A stretch of 64,000 nucleotides of DNA from Oreohelix idahoensis (taxonomy: Eukaryota; Mollusca; Gastropoda; Stylommatophora; Oreohelicidae). The stretch covers positions 62,001-126,000 of the forward strand of contig JAMPIV010019845.1 in NCBI GenBank assembly GCA_024509875.1, read 5' to 3'. Positions within the stretch are counted from its first letter, which is position 1. Every line of letters begins with the position of its first letter. The notes under the pieces are model-generated. The model made no database searches and was not told the DNA's origin. It worked only from the letters and a program-made list of their open reading frames with translations. A program made the translations under genes and the position numbers. Positions 27,165 through 39,433 of this stretch are shown piece after piece.

Positions 27165-28499
27165 TCTACTATAAGATTTTAAGCATCGTCATATTCCCGT
27201 CCACATTACTTGAATGTTAACCTGTTCAAGGCATTCCTAGTACAGAGGCGAGATGTGTACAGATGGACTGACTAAGATGTTTTATGCCTTTATGATGTTT
27301 TACCCATGCATGCATTTCAATGAAGAACTGTCATATCGTACTGTCAACATTAAACATGCCATGTTTCGTGGACCCAGCCACGAAGGTCGTTCTCAACTTC
27401 TTTAAAGTTTTACGCACTGCATTGACACCCACTTCATTCTATGTCGTGTCAGCACAGGTATAACGATCTCTTACGCACATAAACCCCAACGTAACAATGT
27501 CCAAGTCATTTGAGACTGGCAACCTCAGCATATAGAATGATGATTTCATGAACCACCACTGCACGGGCTGGTGACTGCTTTATTGCTAGTTTTTTTTAAG
27601 AGAACTAAAAGCATAGGTAGTCCCAAAGTTCCATATGGAACAGGGAGGAAAAGATGAAAGAAATGACGTACATTCTAATTATAATATCTACATTTACAAA
27701 CCAGTGTAAATGTCTATGTAAATATATTCACTTTAAAATTAATGAAAGTTTTCAAGCTTTTCAACCAGTGTAGATGTAACTGAAATATATTCAATCTATA
27801 TTGTGAACATTTTTCAACCAGTGTAGCTGTAAATGTTAACATATTTTATCAATACTATTAACATTTTCATTTGAATGTAAAGTAAATAAAAAGCTATTAA
27901 ATTTAAATGTAAAGAAAGTGTTCTCTCGAGGGATTAAGCTTACATCTCATCGAGGTTAACGTCTGAGGTAGATGGGATGGTGGAATAGGAAGATGGGGAC
28001 TATCAGAGGGTAATTTGTTTTCTATTCTTTTAACCATACTAGTTTGGTTGGATCTACTATCTCTGGAACAAGAAGGGTACAAGTGGCCTGTAGTCGAAGC
28101 TACATACCATCATCAAACGGGGCTTTAAGGCGAGGGACCAACTTCGTAGACACTCCCTGAAACTTCTGGGAACGTGCTGCGCCCTACAGCCTTGACCAGC
28201 GACGAGCCTGATCAGCAATACAGCCTACCAAGAACCAAACCACCAGAAGGAGCAGTACCGTCACTGGCAGCTAAGTAATACATAAAAGCTGCCAAGTGAA
28301 CTTTACAAACTACCAGTACATCACACAGTGATGATAATTTTTTCTTATAAAGAATTATTCATTTATTTAAATCCTTGTTAAAATCTAAGTGATTATTAAA
28401 TCTGTTATTTGTAAATATACAAATTTAACGCCGATTTAGTCGTTTTAAATGTACTGCATGTTTGTCTCAGTCAATTTACTAATTACACTCTAAACAGAG
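27165..28499. other. Unassigned sequence with a 55-bp imperfect repeat
   Basis: 27700-27860 holds three imperfect copies built on AACCAGTGTAGATGTAA and ATATATTCA. A GC-richer stretch at 28040-28280 could be exonic, but its borders are uncertain. Confidence 0.4.
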
Positions 28500-28820
28500 C
28501 TTTACCAGAATAAGAAGAATTCCACTGAGTAAATCAGGTTGGGGGCTTGAACGAGCTGAAATTAATAATTGCTTAATTCTTCATAAAAGGCGGCGGATCA
28601 GATATAAGTTAACAATTGCCCTGCCCAACGCAGCATTGTTCTTGACTTCTGAAATATCGTATGATTACACCCTTGAGATAGAAGCATCATTATCCTGCTA
28701 TCTCCAACTCTGCCAAGAGTAATTTTGCGCGAAGGTAGATACCTTTGAAGACACATTTTAGATACTCTTGAGTTTTGGCCACTGATGGACCACTACTGCA
28801 AAGCAGGGGAGGCAATTCCG
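28500..28820 (+). repeat. Unclassified dispersed repeat R320, copy 2
   Basis: Collinear with 14586-14904. No flanking microsatellite here, so the TA/GA runs at copy 1 are not part of the element. Confidence 0.75.
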
Positions 28821-29034
28821 TGACAAATATACTTCGGCTAAACGAACATTTTAATTGTGTATATTTTTTTATAACTTAAATACTCTTACATTTTTAATTA
28901 CTAACTAAAAAAAAAAAATAAATAACGTGCCGATATGAGAATTCGTTGTTATTATGACTATCAGTACCAACGGGCTGATCACCCGTTTGCCAGTCACATC
29001 GATTACGGAAACAACAGCAGATGGATTGATTTGC

Positions 29035-29176
29035 CGTTGCCCTAAAGACGCCAATAGGCGTGATGGGAAACAATGGCAAAGAAAACCTATCTGCTGTTGC
29101 CCTAAGACGCCACTAGGCGTAATGGCCACTGACTGCTTTGACGGTCGGTGGCTAAGGACGGAAGAAGAAGAAGATG
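29035..29176 (+). pseudogene. RTE-like LINE 3' end fragment
   Basis: GTTGCCCTAAGACGCCACTA through GACTGCTTTGACGGTCGG to GGAAGAAGAAGAAG is the reverse complement of the 3' ends at 19033 and 23930. A diverged duplicate of GCCCTAAAGACGCCAATAGG lies just upstream at 29039. Only the last 100 bp or so survive. Confidence 0.8.
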
Positions 29177-29214
29177 ACTATCAGTGACTGTAGATTTTGT
29201 GGTGCGCGCCTATG

Positions 29215-29585
29215 AATCTGTGTTCCTCAAAACCGGGTTCGTGTTTACGGTGCGCCCGTTATATCTTTGCTAAGATCTTCCTTAAAATTAGGTCCGTGTT
29301 TGTGATTCAAAAATTTATATGTGCTAAGGTCTTCCTTTAAATAGGTCTGTGTTTGCGATTCGTCCCTTTATATTCTGCTAAGGTCTTCCCCAAAATTAGG
29401 TCCGTGTTTGTGATTCGCCCCTGTCGTCTTAGCTAAGGTTTTCCTCAGAATTAGGTTTGTGTTGGCGGTGCGCCATTTTATATCTTTGCTAAGGTCTTCA
29501 TCAAAACCACGTGTGTGCGATTGACCAATGTATATATCTGTGCTAAGGACTTCATCAAAACTAGGTCTGTATTTGTGGGACTTTT
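29215..29585. repeat. 54/55-bp minisatellite, seven diverged copies
   Basis: GCTAAG starts at 29269, 29323, 29377, 29432, 29488 and 29542, a step of 54-56 bp. The consensus contains AAGGTCTTCCTCAAAATTAG and GTCCGTGTTTGTGATTCGCC. The copies are old and diverged. Confidence 0.88.
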
Positions 29586-29851
29586 CACTGAACTTTAGCG
29601 TAACTCTCGACCTAGTTTAACTTGTCTAATTGTTGTCAAATAATCTATTCACTTTTAGGTAAGGATATTTATTTGAAATAGAACGTCACGTTTCACTGAC
29701 AGTTTGTCGTCGTTTGGGAACATTTATGTTTTATTTGTAAGAGGTGAAGGTCGGTCGCTGGCGGTGGGCAGGACGCAGCTACGAGTACTACGAGGCAGTT
29801 CTTGCTTTAGAATACCCAGGGTTAAAGAATCAAAGGGAGAAAAAATAATAA

Positions 29852-30516
29852 CATGGAGACAAGAGCTGGAGAGACAAAAGCTGGAGAGACAAGAGCTGGA
29901 GAGACAAGAGAAGGAGAGACAAGAGATGGAGAGACAAGAGCTGGAGAGACAAAAGCTGGAGAGACAAGAGCTGGAGAGACAAGAGAAGGAGACAAGAGAT
30001 GGAGAGACAAGAGATGGAGAGACAAGAGCTGGAGAGACAAGAGATGGAGAGACAAGAGATGGAGATGACAATAGATGGAGAGACGAGAGATGGAGAGACG
30101 AGAGATGGAGAGACAAGAGATGGAGATGACAAGAGATGGAGAGACAAGAGATGGAGATGACAAGAGATGGAGAGACACGAGATGGAGAGACAAGAGATGG
30201 AGATGACAATAGATGGAGAGACAAGAGATGGAGATGACAAGAGATGGAGAGACAAGAGATGGAGAGACAAGAGATGGAGAGACAAGAGATGGAGAGACAA
30301 GAGCTGGAGAGACACGAGATGGAGAGACAATAGATGGAGAGACAAGCGATGGAGATGACAAGCGATGGAGATGACAAGATATGGAGAGACAAGAGATGGA
30401 GAGACAAGCGATGGAGAGACAAGAGATGGAGAGACAAGAGATGGAGAGACAAGAGCTGGAGAGACAAGAGCTGGAGAGACAAGAGCTGGAGATGACAAGA
30501 GCTGGAGAGACGAGAA
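29852..30516 (+). repeat. 15/16-bp purine-rich minisatellite, about 43 copies
   Basis: The unit is GAGATGGAGAGACAA (15 bp) with GAGCTGGAGAGACAA and 16-bp GAGATGGAGATGACAA variants. The plus strand is about 85% purine over 650 bp. No unit holds a stop in the minus-strand frames, so long frames are open there in all three phases despite frame-shifting 16-mers. These are not taken as genes. Confidence 0.95.
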
Positions 30517-31517
30517 CAATAAAGAAGTCAAGGAAAGCCCTTACCGGATGTGACAAGATAGGAGAGGGATAGCATGAAACAATTCCAGGCCTTTGTTTCA
30601 CTGGGAACCGACAGAAGCAGAAAACATCTCTGATCGTCTCGAACATGGCACTTGATGAAGATGATGATGTCTCTTGATGAAGAAACAGAGTAATGGAGGA
30701 CGAATATTTCATGCAATACATAAGAAAAAAGTAAAACAGAAAGGCAAGTCATGGAAAAAGTCTATGACAATGTATCGGTACATAGTATTTTTGTTAACCT
30801 GCCCAGTGTGCAAGACTCAAGACAAGGCACATATATTCTCAGCTTAGGAGATTTCTCACAACACAAATATACCAACACAAGACCGCACAGGCAGACGACA
30901 TCACATTCTTCTCCTGAGCGCCCCAAAAACGGTTTTCCTATTGCTCAACTTTTACCACCAAGCGACCTCCATTTTCTATTTCAGATCTCCACATCGCTCC
31001 GGGATATCTGGTTTCCGTTAGTTGAACTTCCTCTCCCCGATGGCAATCCCCTGTCTTTTTTTCCCGCGCATCTCTCAATTTCGTCCGTCGTTCTCGACAA
31101 ACTGCTGACCGAGACAATATTGTGGATTCAGGCTGCGTCAATCAGCACTCTAGCGCCCTCAATCTCACTGTCGGTATAGAAAGACGGGTTTATTGAGCGA
31201 TTCCGTTCTGACAGACAGAGTGGAGTAGCACGGAAGATAAAGGTGCCTTTTTGTGGGAAAACTGCGGCATATGCACGGTATATCATCTATTTACCCGGGG
31301 AAGTTGCGGCATATGCACTGTTACAGTCAGTATATGATCTATCTACCCGATCAACCACCCACCCAACAATCTGTCCATCCGTCTACTCAACCATCCACTC
31401 ACAACACAAATACATCCAGCCATCCCCCCGTCAGTATATCTCCATATCTGATTGTGCATCCACACACACATTAAAACATAGCGTAGAAGAGTTGTAATGC
31501 AACTGTATTAACTACAA
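30517..31517. other. Unassigned sequence
   Basis: A 142-residue frame at 30751-31179 has no recognisable domain. TGCGGCATATGCAC is duplicated at 31263 and 31306 with similar flanks. Confidence 0.35.
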
Positions 31518-31735
31518 TTTCCCCATTTGAAAATACAAGTCTTACAGTCTGTCCCATTTTTCCCCACCCGAAGATACAGGTCTTACACTATGTCCGGTTT
31601 TTCCTCAATTGACGATTTTCAAGTTTCACATTCTGTCCCGTCTCTACCGTTTAAAGGAACACGTCTTACATTTTGTCCGTTTTTTCCCCATTTGAAGATA
31701 CACATCTTAGCTTATATCCGATTCTTCCCACATAT
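31518..31735. repeat. 40-bp imperfect tandem repeat, five copies
   Basis: Units built on TTTTTCCCCATTTGAAGATA and CAGTCTTACATTCTGTCC, strongly diverged. Confidence 0.75.
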
Positions 31736-32129
31736 ATATGTATGTTCATACAAGCCTTATAATGCAAGTAGTCCTGACATAGTCTGGGAGTAAGAGGTGA
31801 AAGATACGAGAAAATGTGGGCTCCAAAACAACGTCGCCCACACAGGCGGACAAGCTGATCGATAAGAGTAATAATGATATAATGTGATCTCCTCCAGGAA
31901 ACAGCCAACAAGGGCGTCATCTCTGCCCAATTTAGCTGGGCTTTTTGACGTACGAGATAGAACAGTACCGTTCTCTCACTGGACATGCCATGAGCAGAGT
32001 CAGCGGATACCACAAGAGGCCTGATGGTGTCAAGGACAAGTTAGGAACTTAGTGGCACTTACAGCGCCATGACAGCTTTTATAAAATAATAATTGTATTT
32101 CTAACATACGGGTGAAATGAAGAAAACCA

Positions 32130-32305
32130 TGAAGAAAACCGTGATGCCATTTACAACATTTTGATGTCCTAACCCCATTTACAACATCTTGATCGCGTAT
32201 ACAACATCCTCATTCCATTTAGTCACCTACAATAAACGGAGTGCATTTACAACATAATGAGCCAATTTACAACATAATGAGCCAATTTACAACATAAAGG
32301 TTGCC
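32130..32305. repeat. Short imperfect repeat around CATTTACAACAT
   Basis: About eight spaced occurrences of (C/A)ATTTACAACAT. The last three form a 20-bp tandem (AATGAGCCAATTTACAACAT). Confidence 0.75.
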
Positions 32306-32369
32306 AAACAGTGGCAAGAGTCACGTGAAATTCTACCGACTATACAATATAAAAATAAGAATCATCTAC

Positions 32370-32740
32370 TCAAATATCAAGACTGCCCTACTGTGTGGCT
32401 CTGAGGCACGGAGAACAACACCAACAACAACCAAAAACAATAACAGACTGCTATAAAAGAGTGCCAGTGTAGAAGAGAAGGTCTTACATGTTGTGACAGG
32501 ATGACCAAAGCAGAACTCAGAGAAAGCGTCAGAAAACACAACAGCGGGTCAGGATGTGAGAAGAGAATGCTGGACACGCACTGAGAAAACTAGATCATGG
32601 CTTCACAGGGCAGTCTGGGTCTTGGAATCCCAAATGTGAGTGACGGGAGGGGGGGCACCTACAGACAAACAAGCAGCAGGGAATTTGGCACAGGTATGAA
32701 GGCGGTAAAAAGGATTTTTAAAAGCCTTTGAGCAGACAGC
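32370..32740 (+). pseudogene. Decayed LINE C-terminal fragment
   Basis: Pieces in several frames match the C-terminal part of RTE-type LINEs in order: TALLCGSEARRTTPTTTKNN, then GHALRKLDHGFTGQSGSWNP. Compare LLYGAECWRVTEKE and GHVLRRDPDAITSTAMLWTP of the 23930-24839 copy. Multiple stops and frameshifts show it is old. Its sequence differs from the other LINEs here, so it is a different family. Confidence 0.6.
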
Positions 32741-33057
32741 ACGGGGCAATAAGGCTTGCCGGGTGCTTGTTTAAGGTCGTGCTCCACTGAGAGCTGCAAT
32801 GGGCACTAGCTGGACAGAGTTTCATGTACTACTGCTGCATGCTGAAGATAAGGAAGTTAACCGAGAGAAACAAAGTCATACAGACTGTTACGTCTTATGA
32901 TAGCGTTACTTACGTTAGGAAACCTGTTGACAGCATCACAAAGAAGTCTTTGTTGTTAGGAATCCCCATGGTTACAGAAACAGAGGAAGATTTTAACAGA
33001 CAAGAAGATAACTGGAGATAGAAATACAAGGAATAAAGAAGACACGGAGAGGCCTTG

Positions 33058-33180
33058 AATGGATGGCACATGACTGGATGGCACGTGACTGGATGGCACA
33101 TGACTGGATGGCACGTGACTGGATGGCACATGACTGGATGGCACGTGACTGGATGGCACATGACTGGATGGCACATGACA
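33058..33180. repeat. 15-bp tandem repeat, eight copies
   Basis: ACTGGATGGCACATG alternates with ACTGGATGGCACGTG, so the true repeat is a 30-bp dimer. Confidence 0.95.
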
Positions 33181-33470
33181 AGAAGGCTTGGTATAAATCA
33201 GCTGAAGCTTATGTTGCTTAATGAGCTGTAGGGTGGTGGTGATGACGGTTACCAATATTTGTGGTGCGACACAATAGGGACTCAGACATCATTTCAGCAG
33301 ACATAAATAACAGACAACCGAACTTTCATATACAGACGGACAGAGCGGCAAACAAATAGACGGACGGACTGACAGACATTCAGAGAAATGTTCGGACAGG
33401 TAGTCATAAAGCAGACAGAAGAAGAGATAGTTAGAGGGACGGGCGTTCTGAAAGATGTGCTACCAGAGTA

Positions 33471-33652
33471 ACAGATGTACAGACAGACAGCCAATCAGAC
33501 AGACATATGTACGGATAAACACTCAGGGTGACAGATGTACAGACAGACAGCCAATCAGACAGACATATGTACGGATAAACACTCAGGGTGACAGATGTAC
33601 AGACAGACAGCCAATCAGACAGACATATGTACGGATAAACACTCAGGGTGAC
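33471..33652. repeat. 60-bp tandem repeat, three copies
   Basis: Three identical 60-bp blocks starting at 33481, 33541 and 33601 (AGACAGACAGCCAATCAGAC and onward). Confidence 0.97.
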
Positions 33653-33848
33653 AGAAAGACGTACAGAAGGACAAACATACAAAATAGTGAGACAGCCAAC
33701 CAGTCATACAGACAGATGAAAGAAATAATGAATAGACAGACAAAGAGATCCAGCAAGGCATATCTCCACAAACAGATTGACAAAACAACTGTACATACCA
33801 TAACATCCGTATTACCTAACGCTGCATTTACAAGCTGTGTCCCCGCTG

Positions 33849-33986
33849 ATGTGTGTACTAACGGAGTTTGTTGTATACAATAACAATAGAACGTGTGTGT
33901 GTGTACTAACGGAGTTTGTTGTATACAATAACAATAGAACATGTGTGTGTGTACTAACGGGGTTTCTTGCACACCATAATAATGGA

Positions 33987-34018
<32 letters not shown>
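33849..34018. repeat. 48-bp tandem repeat (three copies) ending in (TG)n
   Basis: GTGTGTACTAAC starts at 33851, 33899 and 33947. A TG run fills 33988-34018. The TG tract at each unit border may have seeded the expansion. Confidence 0.93.
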
Positions 34019-34021
<3 letters not shown>

Positions 34022-35054
34022 AACATCTCTTTTACAACCGTTAAACTGATTCCCTTACACCTGCCCAGAAGTAACTGCAGATCGCACTGAATGTCCCCGG
34101 TTTCATGTCCCAGACCACACCAGAGTTGACATTAGTGGGGCATGCTGACTGGTAATGGTTTGATAGTGGCGGTACTATGTGGAGAGATGGAATATGGGGC
34201 GTCTAAATGGCCATTAGGATGAACAACTGCAAAGCATAATGTTATACAATACAACTGGTAAACCGTTTCATAAATCTGCGCAATTATCGCAGACAGGTTT
34301 GTGAGACAAATACACTGGTTGTGGGTTGTCCAATTAACAGTAGAAGCTGAGTACGGGAAACAGCAAAAATCACTTGTTCCTAGCGGCCAATCAGCCACAC
34401 CGCCACTAACGGCTGCTGTTACACGAGCACAGATTGTCATGTTTTTGTTTCTGATGCTGCAGTTTGGCTGCATCAACAACTTTCTTGTTCGAGGTGATGA
34501 CGGACTTGTCAATAAAGTAAACATCACGCTAGTCTATACGGAGATGTTTTTCAACATGAGCATGGCTGTCACTTTTTACACGACACGACTCGGGTCCAGG
34601 TCTAACACGCTGACAGTCAGAGAAACCGTTCACTTGTTGCAGGTTACATGTCTATGGGCGTCGTGCACGCATGTGTATGGCCCTCTCAATGCGCTGGAAC
34701 AAACAGAACACGCATCAAAAGGCAACAGGCCAAGCAAGCCCTTCGAGGGGTTTGGCTGCCAGCAGGGCCATTAGGTCCGGGTCTCACCTCATTTTGAAGG
34801 GCACTTAACTGTGCAGTTAAATGCAATAAAATTTTGCGGGGCCATGATCTACAGTACATGACAGGAAGAAGGAAGATAGCAACACGTGAGATGAGATGCC
34901 TAAAAAGAGCCCCAATGTCGCCATAAGGTAAAGAAGAAGACATGTAGACATATGGCAACTGGGATGAACTACTTTGCATTAGCTACACAGACTGAGATAG
35001 AAAATAACGTGGCGTGAAGAACTCGCCAGACTATAGCCATCTCAATGACCAGTA
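34019..35054. other. Unassigned, includes a 157-residue frame
   Basis: The plus frame at 34301-34774 is not repeat-derived and holds a hydrophobic patch (IVMFLFLMLQFGCINNFL). I recognise no family, it overlaps an equally long minus frame, and splice context is not convincing. Probably chance. Confidence 0.3.
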
Positions 35055-35345
35055 AAAGCGCTCGAACAACAGAAAAGCGGGCTACATGTCAAGGGGACGT
35101 AAGCGTCGAACAATAGAAGAGCGGGCTACATGGCAAGGGGACGTAAGCCTCGAGTATTATAAGAGCGAGCTACAGGGCAAGGGAACACTAGCCCTAAACA
35201 ACAGAAGAGTGGCTACAAGTAAGGGGATATTAGCCCTAAATCAGAAGAGCAGGCTACAGGGCAAGGGGACACAAGTTTTGAACAACAGAACATCGGGCTG
35301 TGAATGTTTGCTGTCAACGTTTGCTGTCAACGTTTGCTGTTCTCC
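35055..35345. repeat. 48-bp imperfect tandem repeat, then a 13-bp repeat
   Basis: Five diverged units built on AGAAGAGCGGGCTACA and GGCAAGGGGACGTAAGCC, followed by three copies of GTTTGCTGTCAAC (35308-35343). The 13-bp word recurs at 36063-36078. Confidence 0.85.
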
Positions 35346-35407
35346 AGGTCTATGTGTGTCTACAGTAAGATGATGAAAAACACGTGTTTACGTATTTGTG
35401 GGCATAT

Positions 35408-36044
35408 CAGTGGCGTATCCTGGTAATGCGAGCTAGGCGTGCTGCTACTTAAAATGAATATGTACGCCTACTATTTAACTTCTTCCCCTCTTAATTTAAA
35501 AAACCAACTATATTCAATTACGCAACGATAGTTATTAGGGGTATATGTCAATTATCTCCGAAATATTAATTAACTTACAACTTGAAACTCACTGTCACTG
35601 TAATAATCTGCATTCCCGGCAACTAACAAAAATTAATCACAAAAAACACTGGACGGACACAGCCAATTTTTACAACTCGAGAGCTGCAAGGCCACCGCAC
35701 GCATGTTCGTATTGTATTGACGTATCTGGCCATGACCCCGATCCACACAAACCAATCTTTAGACGTGAATCCGAAAGGTACCGCATGCATTGTGACGGAA
35801 TTACCCGAGAAACTTCGGGCGATTGTAACCAACCAATAAAAACTGCACTATAAAACGCGTCTGGGAAACTGAAACTAGATATACTCGTAGATTCTATGCG
35901 GGAAAATCCGTTATCCTGATGCGTGCGGTCCGAAAGCAGAACTTTAGAAGAGAAATATTTTATAGAATAATAAATTAAATTTTTATTTTCCTTCGGGCAT
36001 AGGTGTGCGCAGCACGCACAGCACACATAGAGAATACACCATTG
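35408..36044. mobile_element. hAT-type non-autonomous element, 637 bp
   Basis: GGGCATAT flanks the element exactly (35400-35407 and 36045-36052), the 8-bp duplication expected for hAT. The ends are CAGTGGCGTAT and ATACACCATTG, imperfect inverted repeats. No transposase domain is visible; a 102-residue frame inside (35545-35853) is unrecognised. Confidence 0.88.
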
Positions 36045-36052
36045 GGGCATAT

Positions 36053-37685
36053 CTTATTTTCTTGCTGTCAACGTTTGCTGATGTCCTGTTGTTTATGTCT
36101 ACGGTAAGACAAATATAAAAAAACTGAAAACCACACATCCATTCGTTGTAAGACAGAAAATGTTTAGTTTGATGTCCTTTACTGTCAGTGCCATTAAGCA
36201 GCTTCTGTTCCTGCCGTCAGAACTCACGTGTCAATGTCCTTGTTGAGACTGTCATTGTCAGTGAAGTTGGTGACTGAACTCAGTGTCTAGTCTGACGTCA
36301 CTGCCAGTGGCACTGAGCAGATCCTTAGTTTCTGTGGTCAAGATAAGCTTTAGGTAATCATTGACATGATAGATATAATATAGGATGCAGCAGTAACATA
36401 GTTCACACATAGTAATATCCGTTTATGTTAGAAGGAAATAATGACTGTCCGACTGTTAGTGTATAGTCCAGATACTTACTCAAAGACGGCTCTATGTTCT
36501 CCTCTCTCTCCCCCAGAGAGATAATGTTTATATATTTTTTTAAACCTGTGTTTGCCCTTTTTTTCCTTCATGTTTACAAATGGTAAAATAAAAATTTACT
36601 AGCGTCGAGACTACGGACTCTAAGGAGTCCTGGCTTGACTGACTTATTTAGAATTAATCCTGTGCTCCTTCAGGGGCATGGGGCACAAATGCAGGACAAA
36701 ATGCATCATGTGTTTGTTGCAGGGGTGACATATATCATATTTTGTTTTAAATGATGAGACTGCTATCCCCACACACGTTGACTTTAGCAACCCGTCTCCC
36801 CTCAGATGCCAGATATGACATGCTGTGTTCATGCTAGGACACATTCATGGTCCATGTGCACCTCAAACAAGAAAAAGCATAAAACTCTGTTTCAGGCTGA
36901 ATTAACTTTTTTCATTGTTTTTTTTTTTCAATCCTATTTTTGCATACAAAAACATAACATTATATTAAAAATTGATTACATTCATTCACAACCGCAAGGT
37001 CTTTTATTTTGGACATGCACTCTACAATAACCAACAGACCTTGTGTCTACGCTGAATGCGGCGCACCTCACCAAACGAGACAACACTCATAATTTTAAAT
37101 AAAATTTATAAAAATTAAATAAATAATATACAATGCGATTTTGATTTTAACTAAAAGTGGTTAAAATACTTCATAAATAATTACAACAATTAAGAAATTT
37201 CACAAAAATAAATAAACAAAATAAACACAACCAACCAACAACAACAACAAAACTGAAGCCAGAGTTTTCACCCACGCAGACCAAATCGCCGTTAAGAACA
37301 CAGTTACTTGCTATGCTGTCACGTCTGCATAAATCATCAGCTGACCGAATGGAACGAGGGGGGAACAATTGCCAGTGACGGCAATAACCACAGCCCAAAA
37401 ATCAATCCGATAATTTCGTGTTTGTTTACCGACCAGCCGTGCACGGGTACATAACACAAATCTGCCTGCCCAATGGATTTATGGCATTTTACTGTGCTTT
37501 TTGCTTTTTTTTTTTTAGGATTCAACGGCACACACACTTTTTCAGGCAAACTAAACTGAGCCATTCATTACAGTGGAACTCACTGGGATCAATATACCAC
37601 CACACTTGACAATATGATGTTATAATATCAACTGTTATAAGAAACGATTATGTTTAATGAAATTGGAGTCAATTAAGAATAAAAA
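36053..37685. other. Unassigned sequence
   Basis: The TTGCTGTCAACGTTTGCTG and TCTACGGTAAGA words at 36062-36110 echo 35317-35370. Otherwise AT-rich with T-runs near 36920 and 37505. No gene is supported. Confidence 0.4.
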
Positions 37686-37865
37686 CAGCAAGCACTTATG
37701 GCTGTACCAAAGTACAACACTCCTTCATTACATAATAAAGTCTCAGCAGACAGCAAGCACTTATGGCTGTACCAAAGTACAACACTCCATCATTACAGAA
37801 TAAAGTCTCAGCAGACAGCAAGCACTTATGGCTGTACCAAAGTACAACACTCATTCATCATCAAT
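37686..37865. repeat. 65-bp tandem repeat, three copies plus a displaced fourth
   Basis: CAGCAAGCACTTATGGCTGT starts at 37686, 37751 and 37816. A fourth copy at 38201-38265 is separated by about 330 bp of unrelated sequence without a clear target duplication. Confidence 0.9.
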
Positions 37866-38473
37866 ATATATAAAATCCCAGCTTTTTCTGTCACTAACGC
37901 TATGGGATGCAACTTTGGTTGAAAGTTAGACATTAATTATATTGTTTCCTTTATATGTACTCTCCCGACAATAGTAACACTTGACAAAGAAAAGTGCGCA
38001 AATCACGGTGTGCACAAAAATATTTATAGAATGTGTGTGATCCCGTATACACACATTGGGATCCTTGCTGTTGCTACGTAGTTCGTGTACTGTGGTGATG
38101 AAGTGTGTTTAAAAAAAATACTTTTGAATACGTAAAATTGCCGTTAGGTATTGGTGCTTTTGAATTTAATTCCCGTCTTATGACGGGCATTTACACTAGT
38201 TACAGAATAAAGTCTCAGCAGGCAGCAAGCACTTATGGCGGTACCAAAGTACAACACTCATTCATTGACTACCCTTCTGCTGCCTGTGGAGTGTATGATT
38301 TCAACCAATTCCTTTTCTATTCTGTCTGTATATCATCTTTATCCCTGTCATGTCTGTCTACAGATCACTTCTCTGTGTCTTTATCAGTATTCCCCTATTT
38401 CTTTTACCGCAATATCTTTACCTCACCTCCTGTTCCACTGATATCTGTCAGGATACTTCCATCAGTTCCCCTA

Positions 38474-39175
38474 TGGTTATCTTGTCATACCATTTCAACT
38501 GGTTATCTTGTCATACCATTTCAATTGGTTATCTTGTCATGCCATTTCAACTGGTTATCCTGTCATACTATTTCAACTGGTTATCTTGTCATAACATTTC
38601 AACTGGTTATCTTGTCATACCATTTCAACTGGTTATCTTGTCATGCCATTTCAACTGGTTATCTTGTCATACCATTTCAACTGGTTATTTTGTCATACCA
38701 TTTCAACTGGTTATCCTGTCATACAATTTCAACTGGTTATCTTGTCATACCATTTCAACTGGTTATCCTGTCACACAATTTCAACTGGTTATCTTATCAT
38801 ACCATTTCAACTGGTTATCCTGTCATACCATTTCAACTGGTTATCTTGTCATACCATTTCAACTGGTTATCTTGTCATACCATTTCAACTGGTTATCCTG
38901 TCATACCATTTCAACTGGTTATCTTGTCATACCATTTCAACTGGTTATCTTGTCATACCATTTCAACTGGTTATCTTGTCATACCATTTCAACTGGTTAT
39001 CTTGTCATACCATTTCAACTGGTTATCTTGTCATACCATTTCAACTGGTTATCTTGTCATACCATTTCAACTGGTTATCTTGTCATACCATTTCAACTGG
39101 TTATCTTGTCATACCATTTCAACTGGTTATCTTGTCATACCATTTCAACTGGTTATCTTGTCATACCATTTCAAT
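38474..39175. repeat. 26-bp minisatellite, 27 copies
   Basis: The unit is CTTGTCATACCATTTCAACT plus GGTTAT. 26 is not a multiple of 3 and the unit lacks stops in all plus phases, so overlapping frames of 382, 285 and 211 residues run through it. They cycle through the same peptide and are not genes. Confidence 0.97.
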
Positions 39176-39433
39176 CCTTCTGTTCTGGGTCAAACATCCG
39201 TTTATGAAAGTTTTAACTTTTTGGTTATCATTCATGTTGCTGTTCATATTTAAGAGCCATACAACAAGTCAGATATGAAATCTCACGTTATAAACAGCCT
39301 GTTGGACTTCTCATTTCTTGCCACATGATGAAAATGATAAGGAAGACGTGAAAATAACTTGAGCTTATGACACATGGCAGGAGGACTTGCCATGTGTTTT
39401 TTGGAGGCCTGTGCTTCTGGGAGAATTGATTGA

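Noticed and set aside
29724..30721. Leu/Ser-rich frames on the minus strand and charged frames on the plus strand
   Set aside because: By-products of the 15/16-bp purine-rich array.
30751..31179. 142-residue frame as a gene
   Set aside because: No recognisable domain; no conservation evidence available.
33455..33883. 142-residue frame
   Set aside because: Mostly three copies of a 60-bp tandem repeat.
34301..34774. 157-residue frame as a gene
   Set aside because: No domain, no splice or promoter support, and an equally long frame overlaps on the other strand.
38105..39253. 382-residue open frame (and overlapping 285- and 211-residue frames)
   Set aside because: They are made by a stop-free 26-bp minisatellite read in rotating phase.
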